Assembly (NCBI GenBank): GCA_000727475.1
Contig: KL647301.1
Coordinates: 372,001-436,000 of the forward strand
Reading direction: 5' to 3'
From: Sarcocystis neurona
Lineage: Eukaryota; Apicomplexa; Conoidasida; Eucoccidiorida; Sarcocystidae
Length of the DNA stretch: 64,000 nucleotides
In this document: positions 36,801 to 44,790 of the stretch, one piece after another
How the letters are laid out: every line of letters begins with the position of its first letter
How positions within the stretch are numbered: the first letter of the stretch is position 1
Position numbers and translations under genes: made by a program
The notes under the pieces: model-generated
What the model was told of the DNA's origin: nothing
The model's database searches: none
The model's input: only the letters and a program-made list of their open reading frames with translations

Positions 36801-37547
36801 TTTGCTGTTGGTGGTGCTGCTTTGCGGTGCAGAAGACCGGTGCTCGCCGCGTGGGGTTTAACTTGTGAGAATGAAGCAAAAGCATCAGCGTAGAACGAAG
36901 ATTTCGCGGCTCTTCTTCTTCGGAGGTGACGACCTCCTTCCGCTGCTCTGGGGCGACCACAGAAGAATGCTGCCACTTGTAGTGCTGCTGCTGCTGCTGC
37001 AGTGCCGCTGCTACTGCTTCTTCTTCTTCGCTCTGCTGCTCCCGCGACGAGCGGCGGCCGTTCTCCTGCTCCCTGCACACACCTTTTCTCTCTATCCCTT
37101 TCCTCTGTGCCTACCAGCGCATGTCTTCAAGTATTTGCACATATGTATCTATCTAGAAATTTATATATGTGATACACCCACATAAATGTACTATATGTAT
37201 ATATGTTGAGAAAGAGAGGGCGAGATAGTTAGAGAGAGGGATATAGACATATATATATATATATATGTATGAGTATGCGTGAACTGGTTTGTTATAGGTG
37301 TGTAATGTGTATATATATACACACACAAACGTGCAGGTCTTGTGTGTATTACCTCGCTGTTCAGTTACGTGTATATATCCGTCTTAAAAATTACGTGAAG
37401 TTTCCAACTGAAGAGACAGAGGACCAGCCGGAAAGCCTTTCTTCTCATCTGAAGGACCGTGGAAACAAACTGGCATGCACTTACACCCCCGGGCAGTATA
37501 TACGGTTGTGGCACATTACACACACATGCAGTCCCATATACACTTGA
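7484..37547 (+). CDS. Large gene: coiled-coil, C2-like, Lys/Ala/Pro-rich protein (13-exon model)
   Basis: Exons joined: 7484-7574, 9172-9276, 10990-11154, 13809-13913, 14810-15202, 18210-18373, 21962-22084, 24207-24274, 26161-26192, 27394-27431, 32592-32700, 32843-34365, 37365-37547. Every junction is GT..AG and every phase matches, giving 3099 nt or 1032 residues plus stop. Residues 1-31 are a Pro/Gly leader. Residues 32-120 are charged, helical, coiled-coil-like. Residues 157-341 become Ala/Lys/Pro-rich. Residues about 350-428 read as a C2-like fold, with strands around LNLRVAF, FLIDVYDDKG, LGKAEKLF, AWEVKD and GGDAKLQL. Residues 466-972 are a basic low-complexity tail. A C2-like fold suggests membrane or lipid association, and the coiled coil a scaffold; both are inference. 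The Asp ladder for calcium is not obvious. Extra or alternative exons are possible, and the last exon is the weakest part. I do not recognise the family. Confidence 0.6.
7684..7966 (+). repeat. Tandem direct duplication, about 160 bp period
   Basis: Two diverged copies start at 7684 and 7846. Shared blocks are ATAAGAACTCG near the start and CGTCACTCTGC plus GAAGCCTGC near the end. A TATG microsatellite separates them. The pair lies within intron 1. Confidence 0.75.
9172..9276 (+). CDS. Exon 2: coiled-coil segment
   Basis: It follows a CTGCTGCTGTTGCAG acceptor and ends at CAGACAG|GTTTGC. It encodes a charged, ordinary-complexity helix with LDDLEDKVRHYFNLY then YNYWLQT. Flanking DNA is triplet repeat, so the contrast is sharp. 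Phase: two bases in, one base out, compatible with exons 1 and 3. Confidence 0.8.
9455..9552 (+). repeat. CTG/CTACTG triplet tract
   Basis: CTG with interspersed TAC and TCC triplets on the + strand, lying in intron 2 just after exon 2. Read in frame it gives only Cys/Tyr or Leu runs. Confidence 0.9.
10990..11154 (+). CDS. Exon 3: coiled-coil segment
   Basis: The acceptor TTGAACAG precedes 54 codons of helical, heptad-like sequence (LAQQKEILIDREEYIDSLER, then LKETIQRIDLMYLHLD). The donor is GCTG|GTAACC. This is the longest clearly non-repetitive exon in the N-terminal half and anchors the gene model. Its 3' end is duplicated downstream (see 11110-11600). Confidence 0.85.
11110..11600 (+). 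repeat. Decayed tandem copies of the exon 3/intron 3 junction
   Basis: The end of exon 3, CACCTCGATACTCTCATTCA, recurs at about 11290 as CACCTCGATTCTCTCGTTCA. It continues with matching CCTCC..CAGCA..TACTTAT text that corresponds to the start of intron 3. A third, weaker copy starts near 11437. Copies are separated by TATA-rich spacers ending in TTTGTAGG, period about 180 bp. They contain frame breaks and are pseudo-exons. Confidence 0.7.
13175..13560 (+). repeat. CTG/GCTGCT-rich tract
   Basis: A degenerate CTG tract of about 385 bp in intron 3. It is open in several frames as Leu, Ala or Cys runs, as expected from triplet DNA. I do not treat those frames as coding. Confidence 0.85.
13809..13913 (+). 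CDS. Exon 4
   Basis: It begins after CTGCTTCTGCCGTCAG at the end of a CTG run and encodes 34 codons including YIAVKEATKEQLLQCALEYL and CRSLDPRLY. It ends at CTCTACG|GTCAGT. The sequence is helical and non-repetitive, and phase 2-in/1-out joins exons 3 and 5. Confidence 0.8.
13952..17406. repeat. Four GTGTACGTACAC palindromes in introns of the large gene
   Basis: Perfect copies start at 13952, 14062 and 17395; a variant, GTGTATGTACAC, is at 14479. All are intronic. The first lies 38 nt after the exon 4 donor. Confidence 0.75.
14810..15202 (+). CDS. Exon 5: Pro-rich region entering the Ala/Lys linker
   Basis: The pyrimidine-rich acceptor TCTTTCCGTAG precedes LYGALYYVRLGDKAKIPTT. A Pro-rich, Trp-containing stretch follows (EIWSPWLRPGAFTPF). 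Then comes Ala/Lys/Glu repeat text (KVGKPAAAAA). The donor is GCGCCAG|GTGAGC. Frame openness continues past the donor into CAG repeats that I exclude. Confidence 0.75.
17762..18100 (+). repeat. CTGCTC/CTGTCG triplet tract
   Basis: About 340 bp of CTG-rich sequence with a short repeat of CTGCAGCTGTCGCTACTC in intron 5. In-frame translation gives Leu runs only. Confidence 0.85.
18210..18373 (+). CDS. Exon 6: Ala/Lys-rich linker
   Basis: It starts after GTGTGTCAG and encodes VGKKAEAAAAEKKKAV, ending in the more ordinary VELLVKSVKEFKRPAASK. The chosen donor AAG|GTGCAG leaves phase 0, matching the next exon. A second donor at 18399 (TGCAG|GTAGGG) would add VQSLRVAC and change phase; it would need the optional exons at 18907 and 20333. 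Confidence 0.7.
18907..19011 (+). CDS. Optional exon candidate, large gene
   Basis: The frame EELLQQNTNAEITAALERI looks like real helix. It follows TTTTTGAACAG and could run to CACAG|GTGTGG. It would fit only if exon 6 used its alternative donor and a further exon restored phase before 21962. Included as a possibility, not in the main model. Confidence 0.25.
20333..20400 (+). CDS. Optional small exon candidate, large gene
   Basis: It encodes LEGESAAEMKRKDGRFSAVE between CTCGCGCAG and GCAA|GTAGCT. It is protein-like and flanked by ordinary splice signals. Its 68-nt length breaks the phase between exon 6 and the C2-like exons unless a further, unseen exon is present. It may be alternative or chance. 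Confidence 0.25.
20697..21960 (+). repeat. Long CTG-rich tract before the C2-like exons
   Basis: About 1.2 kb of degenerate CTG, GCTGCTACTGC and CTGCTGTTG text in one intron. It ends directly in CTGCTGCTGCAG, which is the acceptor of the exon at 21962. Confidence 0.85.
21962..22084 (+). CDS. Exon 7: start of the C2-like domain
   Basis: Phase 0 after CTGCTGCTGCAG. It encodes 41 residues, including ATLNLRVAFKPIPPRRGG and LPQKFLIDVYDDKG. The alternating hydrophobic strands and VYDDKG turn resemble the first strands of a C2 domain. Only this frame is open. The donor is AAAGGG|GTATCG. Confidence 0.75.
22797..23935 (+). repeat. Degenerate TAGATA/GATA tract, about 1.1 kb
   Basis: A nearly pure-purine-biased run of TAGATAGG, AGATAGAT and ATATAGAT words. 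Shorter TCTATCTACC words at about 22397-22435 lie upstream in opposite orientation. It lies in the intron between the first two C2-like exons and translates to nothing credible. Confidence 0.9.
24207..24274 (+). CDS. Exon 8: C2-like domain
   Basis: The acceptor GTTTTTCTGCAG is strong. It encodes FSALGKAEKLFTDPDTLKED then AA and leaves two bases at GCATG|GTAATG. LGKAEKL corresponds to the typical C2 strand following the acidic turn. Confidence 0.75.
25530..26060 (+). repeat. Intronic minisatellite, about 75-90 bp unit
   Basis: About seven diverged copies share GTTGATACCAGCATG-like and GTATACTGGTGAGTCTGT-like blocks joined by TATATA spacers. Copies begin near 25530, 25575, 25660, 25740, 25815, 25885 and 25955. 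Confidence 0.65.
26161..26192 (+). CDS. Exon 9: 32-nt micro-exon of the C2-like domain
   Basis: It lies between TGTGTTCCCCAG and ATCG|GTGGGT. The incoming TG plus G gives Trp, then EVKDTAGKVI; the outgoing G plus GC gives Gly. AWEVKDTAGKVIGG is what a late C2 strand and turn look like. Phase agreement on both sides makes this very short exon credible. Confidence 0.7.
27394..27431 (+). CDS. Exon 10: last strand of the C2-like domain
   Basis: The acceptor TTTGTTTGTATAG precedes GGDAKLQLDAIES. The exact 3' end is uncertain. AGT|GTCATC and TGT|GTGTCC, 24 nt further, both leave phase 0 and join the exon at 32592. The frame stays open into tandem TGTATG microsatellite, which I exclude. Confidence 0.6.
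28615..28648 (+). other. Exon-like 34-nt segment, not in the model
   Basis: Good acceptor (TTTCGTTTCTGCAG) and donor (CCTCG|GTGAGC) surround 34 nt. Because 34 is not a multiple of three, including it would break the phase between 27431 and 32592. It may be an alternative or cryptic exon. Confidence 0.2.
28721..31333. repeat. Cluster of GTGTACGTACAC palindromes (7 copies)
   Basis: Copies or one-mismatch variants are at 28721, 28823, 29018, 30867, 31059, 31226 and 31322. Each is a 12-bp perfect or near-perfect palindrome, usually extended by G on the left and C on the right. Sequence between copies is not conserved, so this is a motif and not a longer repeat. The cluster lies in the 5.1-kb intron of the large gene. 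Confidence 0.75.
30255..30700 (+). repeat. CTG triplet tract
   Basis: CTG-rich, including near-pure runs around 30580-30680 (CTGCTGTGCCTGCTGCTG). Intronic. It gives Leu or Ala/Gly frames on the two strands. Confidence 0.9.
31709..32400 (+). repeat. TAG/AGT triplet tract, about 690 bp
   Basis: A dense GTAGTAGTA, ATAGTAGT and GGTAGTAGT run. The + strand has stops in one frame throughout; the - strand reads Tyr/Thr/Leu runs. It ends about 190 bp before the exon at 32592. Confidence 0.95.
32592..32700 (+). CDS. Exon 11
   Basis: The acceptor GGTCCGCTCCACAG precedes AGVTVVQQDGGELPSDAAVF and SAPHLHTVFDKHRG. The donor GGAG|GTGTGT leaves one base. It combines with AG of the next exon to give Glu, so phases agree. 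Ordinary-complexity sequence linking the C2-like domain to the basic tail. Confidence 0.65.
32843..34365 (+). CDS. Exon 12: Lys/Ala/Pro-rich basic tail (507 codons)
   Basis: The acceptor is CTGTGACTGCGCAG. The frame is open for 1523 nt. It is Lys/Ala/Pro throughout, with KKPELQLKKPALEIEKPELP-type motifs near the start, AKPAA repeats at 33777-33930 and KEKAA/AKGK motifs at the end. The donor is CCGAAG|GTGAGT. The opposite strand is also open (Gly/Phe/Ala), but it lacks splice support and is the shadow. The composition recalls histone H1-like or microtubule-binding basic tails, but that is only a compositional analogy. Confidence 0.75.
35816..36181 (+). other. Unassigned open frame
   Basis: A frame containing MRFVWYSWRPFYEGEGGF and GDNCVPLLLGGRLSF is of ordinary complexity. 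The opposite strand is also open, and no clear acceptor or donor is visible. It could be a missed exon of the large gene, since it lies between the last two exons, or chance. Confidence 0.2.
37365..37547 (+). CDS. Exon 13: candidate terminal exon
   Basis: The acceptor ACCTCGCTGTTCAG is followed, in the phase-0 frame left by the previous exon, by LRVYIRLKNYVKFPTEETED and later LKDRGNKLACTYTPGQ. A TGA ends it at 37547. It is the first phase-0 exon-like segment after 34365 with a good acceptor and a stop. Sixty residues of ordinary composition, but no family match. Confidence 0.4.
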   Translation, partial: LRVYIRLKNYVKFPTEETEDQPESLSSHLKDRGNKLACTYTPGQYIRLWHITHTCSPIYT

Positions 37548-39164
37548 GTTCACCCCACTAGCCCTGTGTTCTTACTCGTATGTGTGTCTGCAAGTTTATG
37601 TATATAGATATACATATGTACGTGCAGTGTAACTAGATGTACATAGTACGTATATACGTACAAATGCATCTGCGGGTAGATATAGATACAAGCAAATGGA
37701 CTTGTACTTCCGCGTACGTACATATACGCATATGTACAAGTATTTCTATACCGAGTTGCAGATGCACGCACAGCTGTAGATACATACACATATATATATA
37801 TACATATATATGCTTGTGTGCAGTCGTAGGGATGTACGAACCAGGTCTGGTCACATCTGCCTTCTTCCCTTCTCGCCGATAAAGTATATACATACGTGTG
37901 TGGCTAATGTTCCCAGTTGTTTAGCGGGACGGCCTAATTAATTGCGTGGGTAGGCATTCCCGCCTTTTCAAGTCTGCCGCGTGCTGCTCGTTGTAACGGA
38001 CGGGCAATAACAAAAGCGGATGGCGTTTCAGCAGAGCGGAGGACGACACGTTAGAGTATTCTTCGCAACACACGCGTAGTTACTGACATCACATATTAAC
38101 GTGTAGACGTACTAGAGGACGTGGTGAAGTGCTGCGTGCCCCACGTGCCTCGTTGCCAACGTTAAAGAAGAAAGGTGGTGGCCGCACGTCGTTCTGCAGG
38201 CGCATCCGCTGTGCTGCGGTCGCTCCACGAAGAGCAACGTTTCCGGGACATAAAGACACAAAGCCTCACGATCTGTGCAAGAGCTCCGAAACGCTTTCAC
38301 ATTATTCTACACATACATGTTAATGTCTCCGGTTACTAATTATGTCTGACATAACATCCATGTATGGCTCGCCCTAGTACACGTGCATATAAACGCATAT
38401 ATATATATATATATATATATACGATTCGGCCCAGTATCCGCACACGTGTATACATGTACGCACATGTAGATACAGGGAGGAGGTACGTATACGTCCTTTG
38501 CACGGGAAGGACCACAACAGCAAACTGTCGACTGCACCGGCTACGCGATCATGAACAAAGGTGGATAACGTCCGTAGAACAAATTCACCTTGACTGTGCG
38601 AAGCGCTCCAGGCGGAAGCGACTGGACGTGCTTGCAGTGCGACGTCGTGGTGTGTACACGCACGTAGTTCACAGGAAGTAAATTTGCAACTGTAGCTATA
38701 TATACAGATAGGCGTACACACATCTACAATCGGTCGATAAACGAGCTTCAGCGTAGCTTAGCTAAGGATAGAGGCTTGTAACGAGAGGCTGACGGCGCAC
38801 GGAACGCTTTACACACACGTACCAATCTAATATTTGTTGAAAACAATTTATCAACAGGCTGAGTGCACTCCTGTTGCGGGGTTTTCAAAACGTTGTTCTC
38901 GAGAGCCTGCTGCCTGCAGAATTCATTCCACGGCTTGTGAAACAACGGCGCGATAACGTATTGGGCGTAAAGAGTGCCATAGGCAAGCGGACTGGCAAGC
39001 CACGCCTATGCGAGTATTTCCGAATGACAGCGAAGCAAGCAGCCAAGTGAGACACAGTAGATCAATGGAATGGCTCTGCGATATGAGGACGGGAGATTGT
39101 TCATTTGTTGTTGCGCCTCCCTTGGTGATGCTATTAATGCTTTTGTCCGTGCGTAGCTCCTGCT

Positions 39165-39314
39165 ATGGCTGCTGAAACGGATGCTGCTGTGCTTGAAAGG
39201 GCCAACGCTGCAGTCACAGGTGGTTCTTATCCAGCTCCTACTGCTGCAGGCCTCGCTGCTAAAAGTGCGTTTGCTAATGGACACAACCTGTTACACCGGT
39301 GGATGCCCGGATAA
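39165..39314 (+). pseudogene. Ala-rich coding-like fragment
   Basis: A 49-codon frame from an ATG at 39165 reads MAAETDAAVLERANAAVTGG then YPAPTAAGLAAKSAFANGH, stopping at 39312. It is more protein-like than its surroundings. It follows GTCCGTGCGTAG, an acceptor-like site, and runs into a duplicated element at 39279. It may be one exon of a decayed gene. The family is not recognised. Confidence 0.25.
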
Positions 39315-39612
39315 GCGTAGGACAGCTACGTCTATTGGTCAGGTGTACGCCTGCAGGGTGTAACAGTTCTGAGAGAAAGGCAACACTTCAAATGCTTCAC
39401 CGCAGACACGTGGCATAGGTGGCGGTTCAGCAGTGTCAGAGGTCTGTGGCTACTCGTCTACTTCGTAGTCGTATTCACTACGACTCTCATACGCGCGTGC
39501 ACAACGTTCGCGTGCGCCACCTGTCCCAGGAGTGGACACAACCTGTTACACCGGTGGATGCTCGGATAAGCGTATGACAGCTACGTCTATTGGTCAGGTG
39601 TACGCCTGCAGG
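39279..39612 (+). repeat. Pair of about 79-bp direct repeats
   Basis: The element starting GGACACAACCTGTTACACCG and ending near TACGCCTGCAGG occurs at 39279-39357 and again at 39534-39612 with very few differences. The starts are 255 bp apart. Confidence 0.9.
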
Positions 39613-39659
39613 CTGCAGTGAAGGCAGCTTTAACAGCAGTGTGACGCGTATACGGTGTT

Positions 39660-40195
39660 GCGCTTGTGGAAAGTGTTTTGTAGGGGGAACCACACCAGCA
39701 GTGTCGCCGGCCAAGAGAGGTGTGTTTTGTGGGTGGACTCAAACCAGCACTGTCGTCGGCCTAGAGAGGTATTTGACTGATGTAGCGCCGTACAACCCTC
39801 AGGAGTGAGTGCTTCACCTGCGCGACTTTCTGAGATAATTGTAGCACACGTGCGGACGTGCAGTCAGCAAGACCGGCCATGAGTGTGGTGTGGCACACTA
39901 TAGCAGCACTCTCAGTAGTTAGTGCTTTACACCTGCACGACTCTCTGAAAGAGCTGTACACGTGTAGTTGAAGAGTCGGAGAACGCGAGTGTCGAATCAG
40001 TGTGAGCGATTGAGAAAGCTCTGACGTGGTCGTGTTCACTGACAGCTGCCCAGGTGGTATACGCCAAGCTTCTACAGAGTACTTCATGCTGCCTTAATTT
40101 ACCCCCTGGCGCGTCAGTGAGTCTACTGGTGTACGCCAGGGTTCTACAAAGTAACTCATGCTGCCTTAGTTTGCCCCCTGCGTGTCAGTGAGTCC
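39660..40195 (+). repeat. Short diverged tandem repeats
   Basis: Two tandem pairs: a unit of about 50 bp containing ACCAGCA(G/C)TGTCG and GAGAGGT at 39670-39770, and a unit of about 75 bp containing GGTGTACGCCA, TTCTACA and TGCTGCCTTA at 40050-40195. Confidence 0.7.
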
Positions 40196-40570
40196 TACAG
40201 CAGTGACGTACTAGTGACATAGTATTTATTGATTCAAAACGGACGAGGAGGCACTGCGGTGCAGCGCAGGCGCGGCGGTATTTCTTTCTCGCTCACGTAG
40301 AGAAGCGGTGCGATGGCTTTGCCAACTACGTGCCGTTTAGACAGCAGAGTGTTGGAGTTGACGACGTGTGGCCTGGTCAAGTGACACTCTCCCCACGGGA
40401 GGACTAGCGTATAGGTAAGCGCTCCGCCCAGTATCTCTCTGTATCCAAATAGTGGCTGGGTGCACCCAGATACATTGTTGGACCGTAGCTAGAGCTGCGT
40501 TGATTTCGGCAGGGATCTCGTTTTGCTGATACTTCACCAGCAGACCGCGGGCCTGCGGAATCTCGGGTGG

Positions 40571-40627
40571 TTTAGGGTTTAGGGTTTATAGGGTTTAGGG
40601 GTTCAGGGTTTCTTTGGGTTTAGGGCA
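40571..40627 (+). repeat. Interstitial telomere-like TTTAGGG block
   Basis: About seven units of TTTAGGG with small variants (TTTATAGGG, TTTAGGGG, TTCAGGG). The heptamer is the telomere repeat of coccidians and plants. The last unit abuts the start of the array at 40623. Confidence 0.9.
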
Positions 40628-41885
40628 GTTGCTAGTGTTATCGAATCAACTTAATGGGGGGACGTGTGTATTGCTCCTCCTGCAGTCCTCCTCGTTCAGT
40701 AAAGGTCGCACATGCGACGAGTCCACGTGTCCGACCGAAAAATTGTCCTCGCGCTCCGCAGCAGCTTTCCTAAAAAACAGGGCAGTTGCTAGTGTTATCG
40801 AATCAACTTAATGCCAGCTTGTCACGTCGTGTCCTTGCTTCTTATCCACGCAAAGGTCGCACATGCGACGAGTCCACGTGTCCGACCGAAAAATTGTCCT
40901 CGCGCTCCGCAGCAGCTTTCCTAAGAAACAGGGCAGTTGCTAGTGTTATCGAATCAACTTAATGCCAGCTTGTCACGTCGCAAACGGGACGTCTGTTAAG
41001 CTGCAGCTGCATGCGTCAGCTAGTGTAAACATATACATATATNNNNNNNNNNNNNNNNNNNNNNNNNNNNNNNNNNNNNNNNNNNNNNNNNNNNNNNNNN
41101 NNNNNNNNNNNNNNNNNNNNNNNNNNNNNNNNNNNNNNNNNNNNNNNNNNNNNNNNNNNNNNNNNNNNNNNNNNNNNNNNNNNNNNNNNNNNNNNNNNNN
41201 NNNNNNNNNNNNNNNNNNNNNNNNNNNNNNNNNNNNNNNNNNNNNNNNNNNNNNNNNNNNNNNNNNNNNNNNNNNNNNNNNNNNNNNNNNNNNNNNNNNN
41301 NNNNNNNNNNNNNNNNNNNNNNNNNNNNNNNNNNNNNNNNNNNNNNNNNNNNNNNNNNNNNNNNNNNNNNNNNNNNNNNNNNNNNNNNNNNNNNNNNNNN
41401 NNNNNNNNNNNNNNNNNNNNNNNNNNNNNNNNNNNNNNNNNNNNNNNNNNNNNNNNNNNNNNNNNNNNNNNNNNNNNNNNNNNNNNNNNNNNNNNNNNNN
41501 NNNNNNNNNNNNNNNNNNNNNNNNNNNNNNNNNNNNNNNNNNNNNNNNNNNNNNNNNNNNNNNNNNNNNNNNNNNNNNNNNNNNNNNNNNNNNNNNNNNN
41601 NNNNNNNNNNNNNNNNNNNNNNNNNNNNNNNNNNNNNNNNNNNNNNNNNNNNNNNNNNNNNNNNNNNNNNNNNNTATATATATATATGAGTCGACTGCAG
41701 GGGGACGTGTGTATTGCTCCTCCTGCAGTCCTCCTCGTTCAGTAAAGGTCGCACATGCGACGAGTCCACGTGTCCGACCGAAAAATTGTCCTCGCGCTCC
41801 GCAGCAGCTTTCCTAAGAAACAGGGCAGTTGCTAGTGTTATCGAATCAACTTAATGCCAGCTTGTCACGTCTTGTCCTTGCTTCT
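40623..41885 (+). repeat. Array of about 150-157 bp repeats interrupted by an assembly gap
   Basis: Units begin GGGCAGTTGCTAGTGTTATC at 40623, 40780, 40931 and, after the gap, 41823. A conserved second half (GGTCGCACATGCGACGAGTC and CGCTCCGCAGCAGC) is joined to one of two alternative middles. One starts GGGGGACGTGTGTATTGC; the other starts CCAGCTTGTCACGTC. Confidence 0.9.
41043..41674. other. Assembly gap (632 N)
   Basis: A run of N flanked on both sides by TATA microsatellite inside the repeat array. The true length and unit number are unknown. Confidence 0.99.
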
Positions 41886-43489
41886 TTCTTTTGCAAGTCT
41901 CCTGCGTACTACCTATATCACATCAAATACATTCGCTATGTGCACGCGCGTACACTATATGTATATATATACATACATATACATATATATATATATATGA
42001 AGAACATTTACGTGCTTGCACGGTCCAGCACACATATATGCGTATAATACATATACACACATACACTTATGCAGGCCTACGTATGTGCTGACACATGTTT
42101 CACTACACACAAATGGCTCTCTATACACATACATCTGTGTACATTCTTTTAGACAGAGAGACTTCCCTTCTTCAACACTCACAAGGAGATACTCTTGACT
42201 ACACCCTACACACACACACACAGATATATACTTATATCTTCAGCACACTATATTTGCAGAATACCTCGACACATATATATATATATATATATATACGTAT
42301 GTCTGTGTATGTATGTGCTGGCTCACTCGTGTGTTAGGTATACACAACGAAGTGGGAGAAGATTTCTTGTGAACCGGCAATACTACTACTGCTGACAAGC
42401 ACACATGCGACTTGAGCGAGACGGAGACTTCTGTTCACCCTACGGCGCGGAGAGAAGTGCAGGCGCGGCTCTCTCCTACTGCAGTGTTGAAAAGGTGCTT
42501 TCCTCCCCAGCCTCCCTGTAGGCGGCGATGCACAGTAATAGCAGTCGTAGTAGTAATAGTAGTAGTAGTAGTAGCTGTAGTAGTAACCACACAGGTCGGC
42601 CCACGCGCATCGCGGTGCCTGCTTCGTTATTTGGCGACGAGGTGGTGCTGCCGTGTAGGGTCGCCGCAGACCGACCCTCGCGCAGGAAGTTCGTCGAAGC
42701 CTCTTCCTCTTCCTTTTCCTCGAATTTCTACCGGGAAGAAAAGGAACTCTCCACAGATATACGTATGTGCCTTTACACACATATATGAGAGTAAACACAG
42801 AGAGGGAGATACGCTGCTGCAGTGCACCAAAGAGTACGACAGCCATGTACATACAGCATATGTACGGATGTACACATGTAAATACATATACATGTGGACA
42901 TACATATAAACATGTAGACATATATCTACGTATATATATGCACACATTTACACAAACTTTTATAGGCAAAGAGCTACACACACATGTGCCCGCATACATA
43001 CGTGTCTACGTATATGTACAAATATATACATAGAGATGCACACCGCCTCTGGGTGGTGACGGTGGCACATTCTTACACACAGCGTTATACGTAGATACGT
43101 AAATATACACGTGTACACACATATACCCATGTGCAGATGTATGTACACATGTACACATATATGTACACATATGTATATATGTGTGTAAGTTTGTGCGTAG
43201 GGATACACAAAGCTTCTGCATAGGGACGGGGACACATTTCGATGAAGGCCACTGCGCCTGTAGCCGGAAAAAATTTGCTTCGTTACTTTCCTGCTGCTGC
43301 TGCTGCTATTAGAGTTGCAGCACCACATGGAAAACAAAGCCGATTCGTCTGACGGTATTGTTGCTGCTCTATTCTCCGCCGCTGCTTCGTTTGTTGGCGA
43401 CTGTTTGAAGAAGCTTCGCTCCAGCGGTTCCCGCCGCTGTTCTTCCTATCTTTTCCCCCCGCTGCTGCTCGTCTTCTGCGACTCCCGCA

Positions 43490-44790
43490 GCGGCCATTGC
43501 GCCGCGGATCCTTGCCGGCAGCAGAAGCAGCAACGCAGAGCCGACCGGGACGTTCGCAGCAGCGCAGGCACCGCGGCACGTCTGCACGCCCCACAGCGGC
43601 GCATCACCGGCAGCAACAGCAGCGCGCGCACCGCCGTCAGCAGCAGCAGCAGTGTAACAGCAGCAGGAGCAGCCAAACCGCCGGGATGCGCGGGGAGACG
43701 ACGGGGCCACCAGCAGCAACAGCGACGCACGGCACAGACTGACGTGCGTCACTCCCTCTGCTGCAGCAGTTCCTGAGGAACACCGTGGACGTCGAAGCCA
43801 GGATTCCCTGCAGGTGGCTTTCCTCTTCCAGGAGGAGCGGCAAAAGGAGGAAGGCCCGCAGCAGCAGCGGGATGCGATAACCCCACAGGAGAAGCCCCCC
43901 GCCCCAAGCCTGCTCCAAGTGGCGGTGGCATCATCATTGGCGGTCGTCCTGGCGGGCCCCCGAGCCCCCCCGGCCCCATGGGCATGCCTACAAATAGCAG
44001 CGGCCGCAGCAGCAATCACGCACACCTTCACAGCAGAGCAACAACACTACTACGGCAGCAGCGGCTGCAGCGACACTACAACAGCAGCAGCCGCAAGACA
44101 GTGGCGGCAGCGACAACAGGAGAACCGCAGCGGCGGCAGCAGCAAGGCTACACGAACAGGGGCCGCACGAAGGACGGAATCGCAGCGACGGCAGCAACCA
44201 GACGGCAGCAGCCACCGCACACTGGCTGCTAGGAGAGGCGGCGCCACGTCGGAGCAGCACGAGCAGCGGAGGCAATCAGTACCACAGGTGGAGCAGCAGC
44301 ACCAGCTGCGATAACGAGCGACACTGAGAGCAGCTGCGAGTGACAGCGGGGGGGGAAGGGGGGAAAAGCTTCCGCAGCTTCACAGAAATTGTTAGAGCAC
44401 GTCGGCAGAAAGAGCAGGAACCGCAGCAGGAAAGACGGGGGCGAGACCATGTACGGGAGGCAGCAGAAGTGCGGCTGGAGAGGAGCAGGCACGTGGCGCG
44501 GCAGCTTTGTGGCAAAGACGCTGACGCACCATGAACAGCAGAGACGGAGACGAAAAGAGACGCAGGTAGCAGATACAGCAGCAACAGCACTCCAGGACAG
44601 AGAAATGCAGCCGAAGCAGCTGCCACAGAGACACACGGCAGGAGTAACGTCAGACGCAGAAGCAAAGATAAGGAGCAGCAGCACAGGCATAGCAGCAGCA
44701 GCAGCAGACGAGCAGCAGGGCCGGCCCTGCTGGCCGGGAGCAGAGAGAACCCCCAGTGGTGCGTGAGCAGCAGCAGAGCAGAAGGCGCGG
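43490..44790 (+). repeat. CAG-rich tract over the 3' part of U1-C intron 3
   Basis: About 1.3 kb of CAG-rich + strand sequence, which is CTG-rich on the sense strand of the U1-C gene. It is interrupted at 43749-43987 by the last exon of that gene, which is Pro/Gly coding. Confidence 0.85.
43749..43987 (-). CDS. SNRPC: U1-C exon 4 (3' end)
   Basis: After CTATTTGTAG it encodes [20 protein letters not shown] and ends [12 protein letters not shown] followed by TGA at 43751-43749. The first two bases complete the Gly codon begun in exon 3. Met/Pro/Gly repeats are typical of U1-C tails. Confidence 0.85.

Larger units (their letters stand above)
37548..43748. other. Intergenic interval
   Basis: About 6.2 kb between the end of the large + strand gene and the stop codon of the - strand U1-C gene, so the two genes converge. 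It holds TA microsatellite, a repeat-poor stretch (37.9-40.5 kb) with decayed direct repeats, the telomere-like block, a repeat array with an assembly gap and the start of a CAG tract. No complete gene is supportable. Confidence 0.55.

Noticed and set aside
42627..43337. Tyr/Cys/Ile/Val-rich frames such as those of TATA, TGTATG and GATA tracts here and throughout the window
   Set aside because: Translations of simple repeats; they occur in all frames on both strands and have no splice or domain support.
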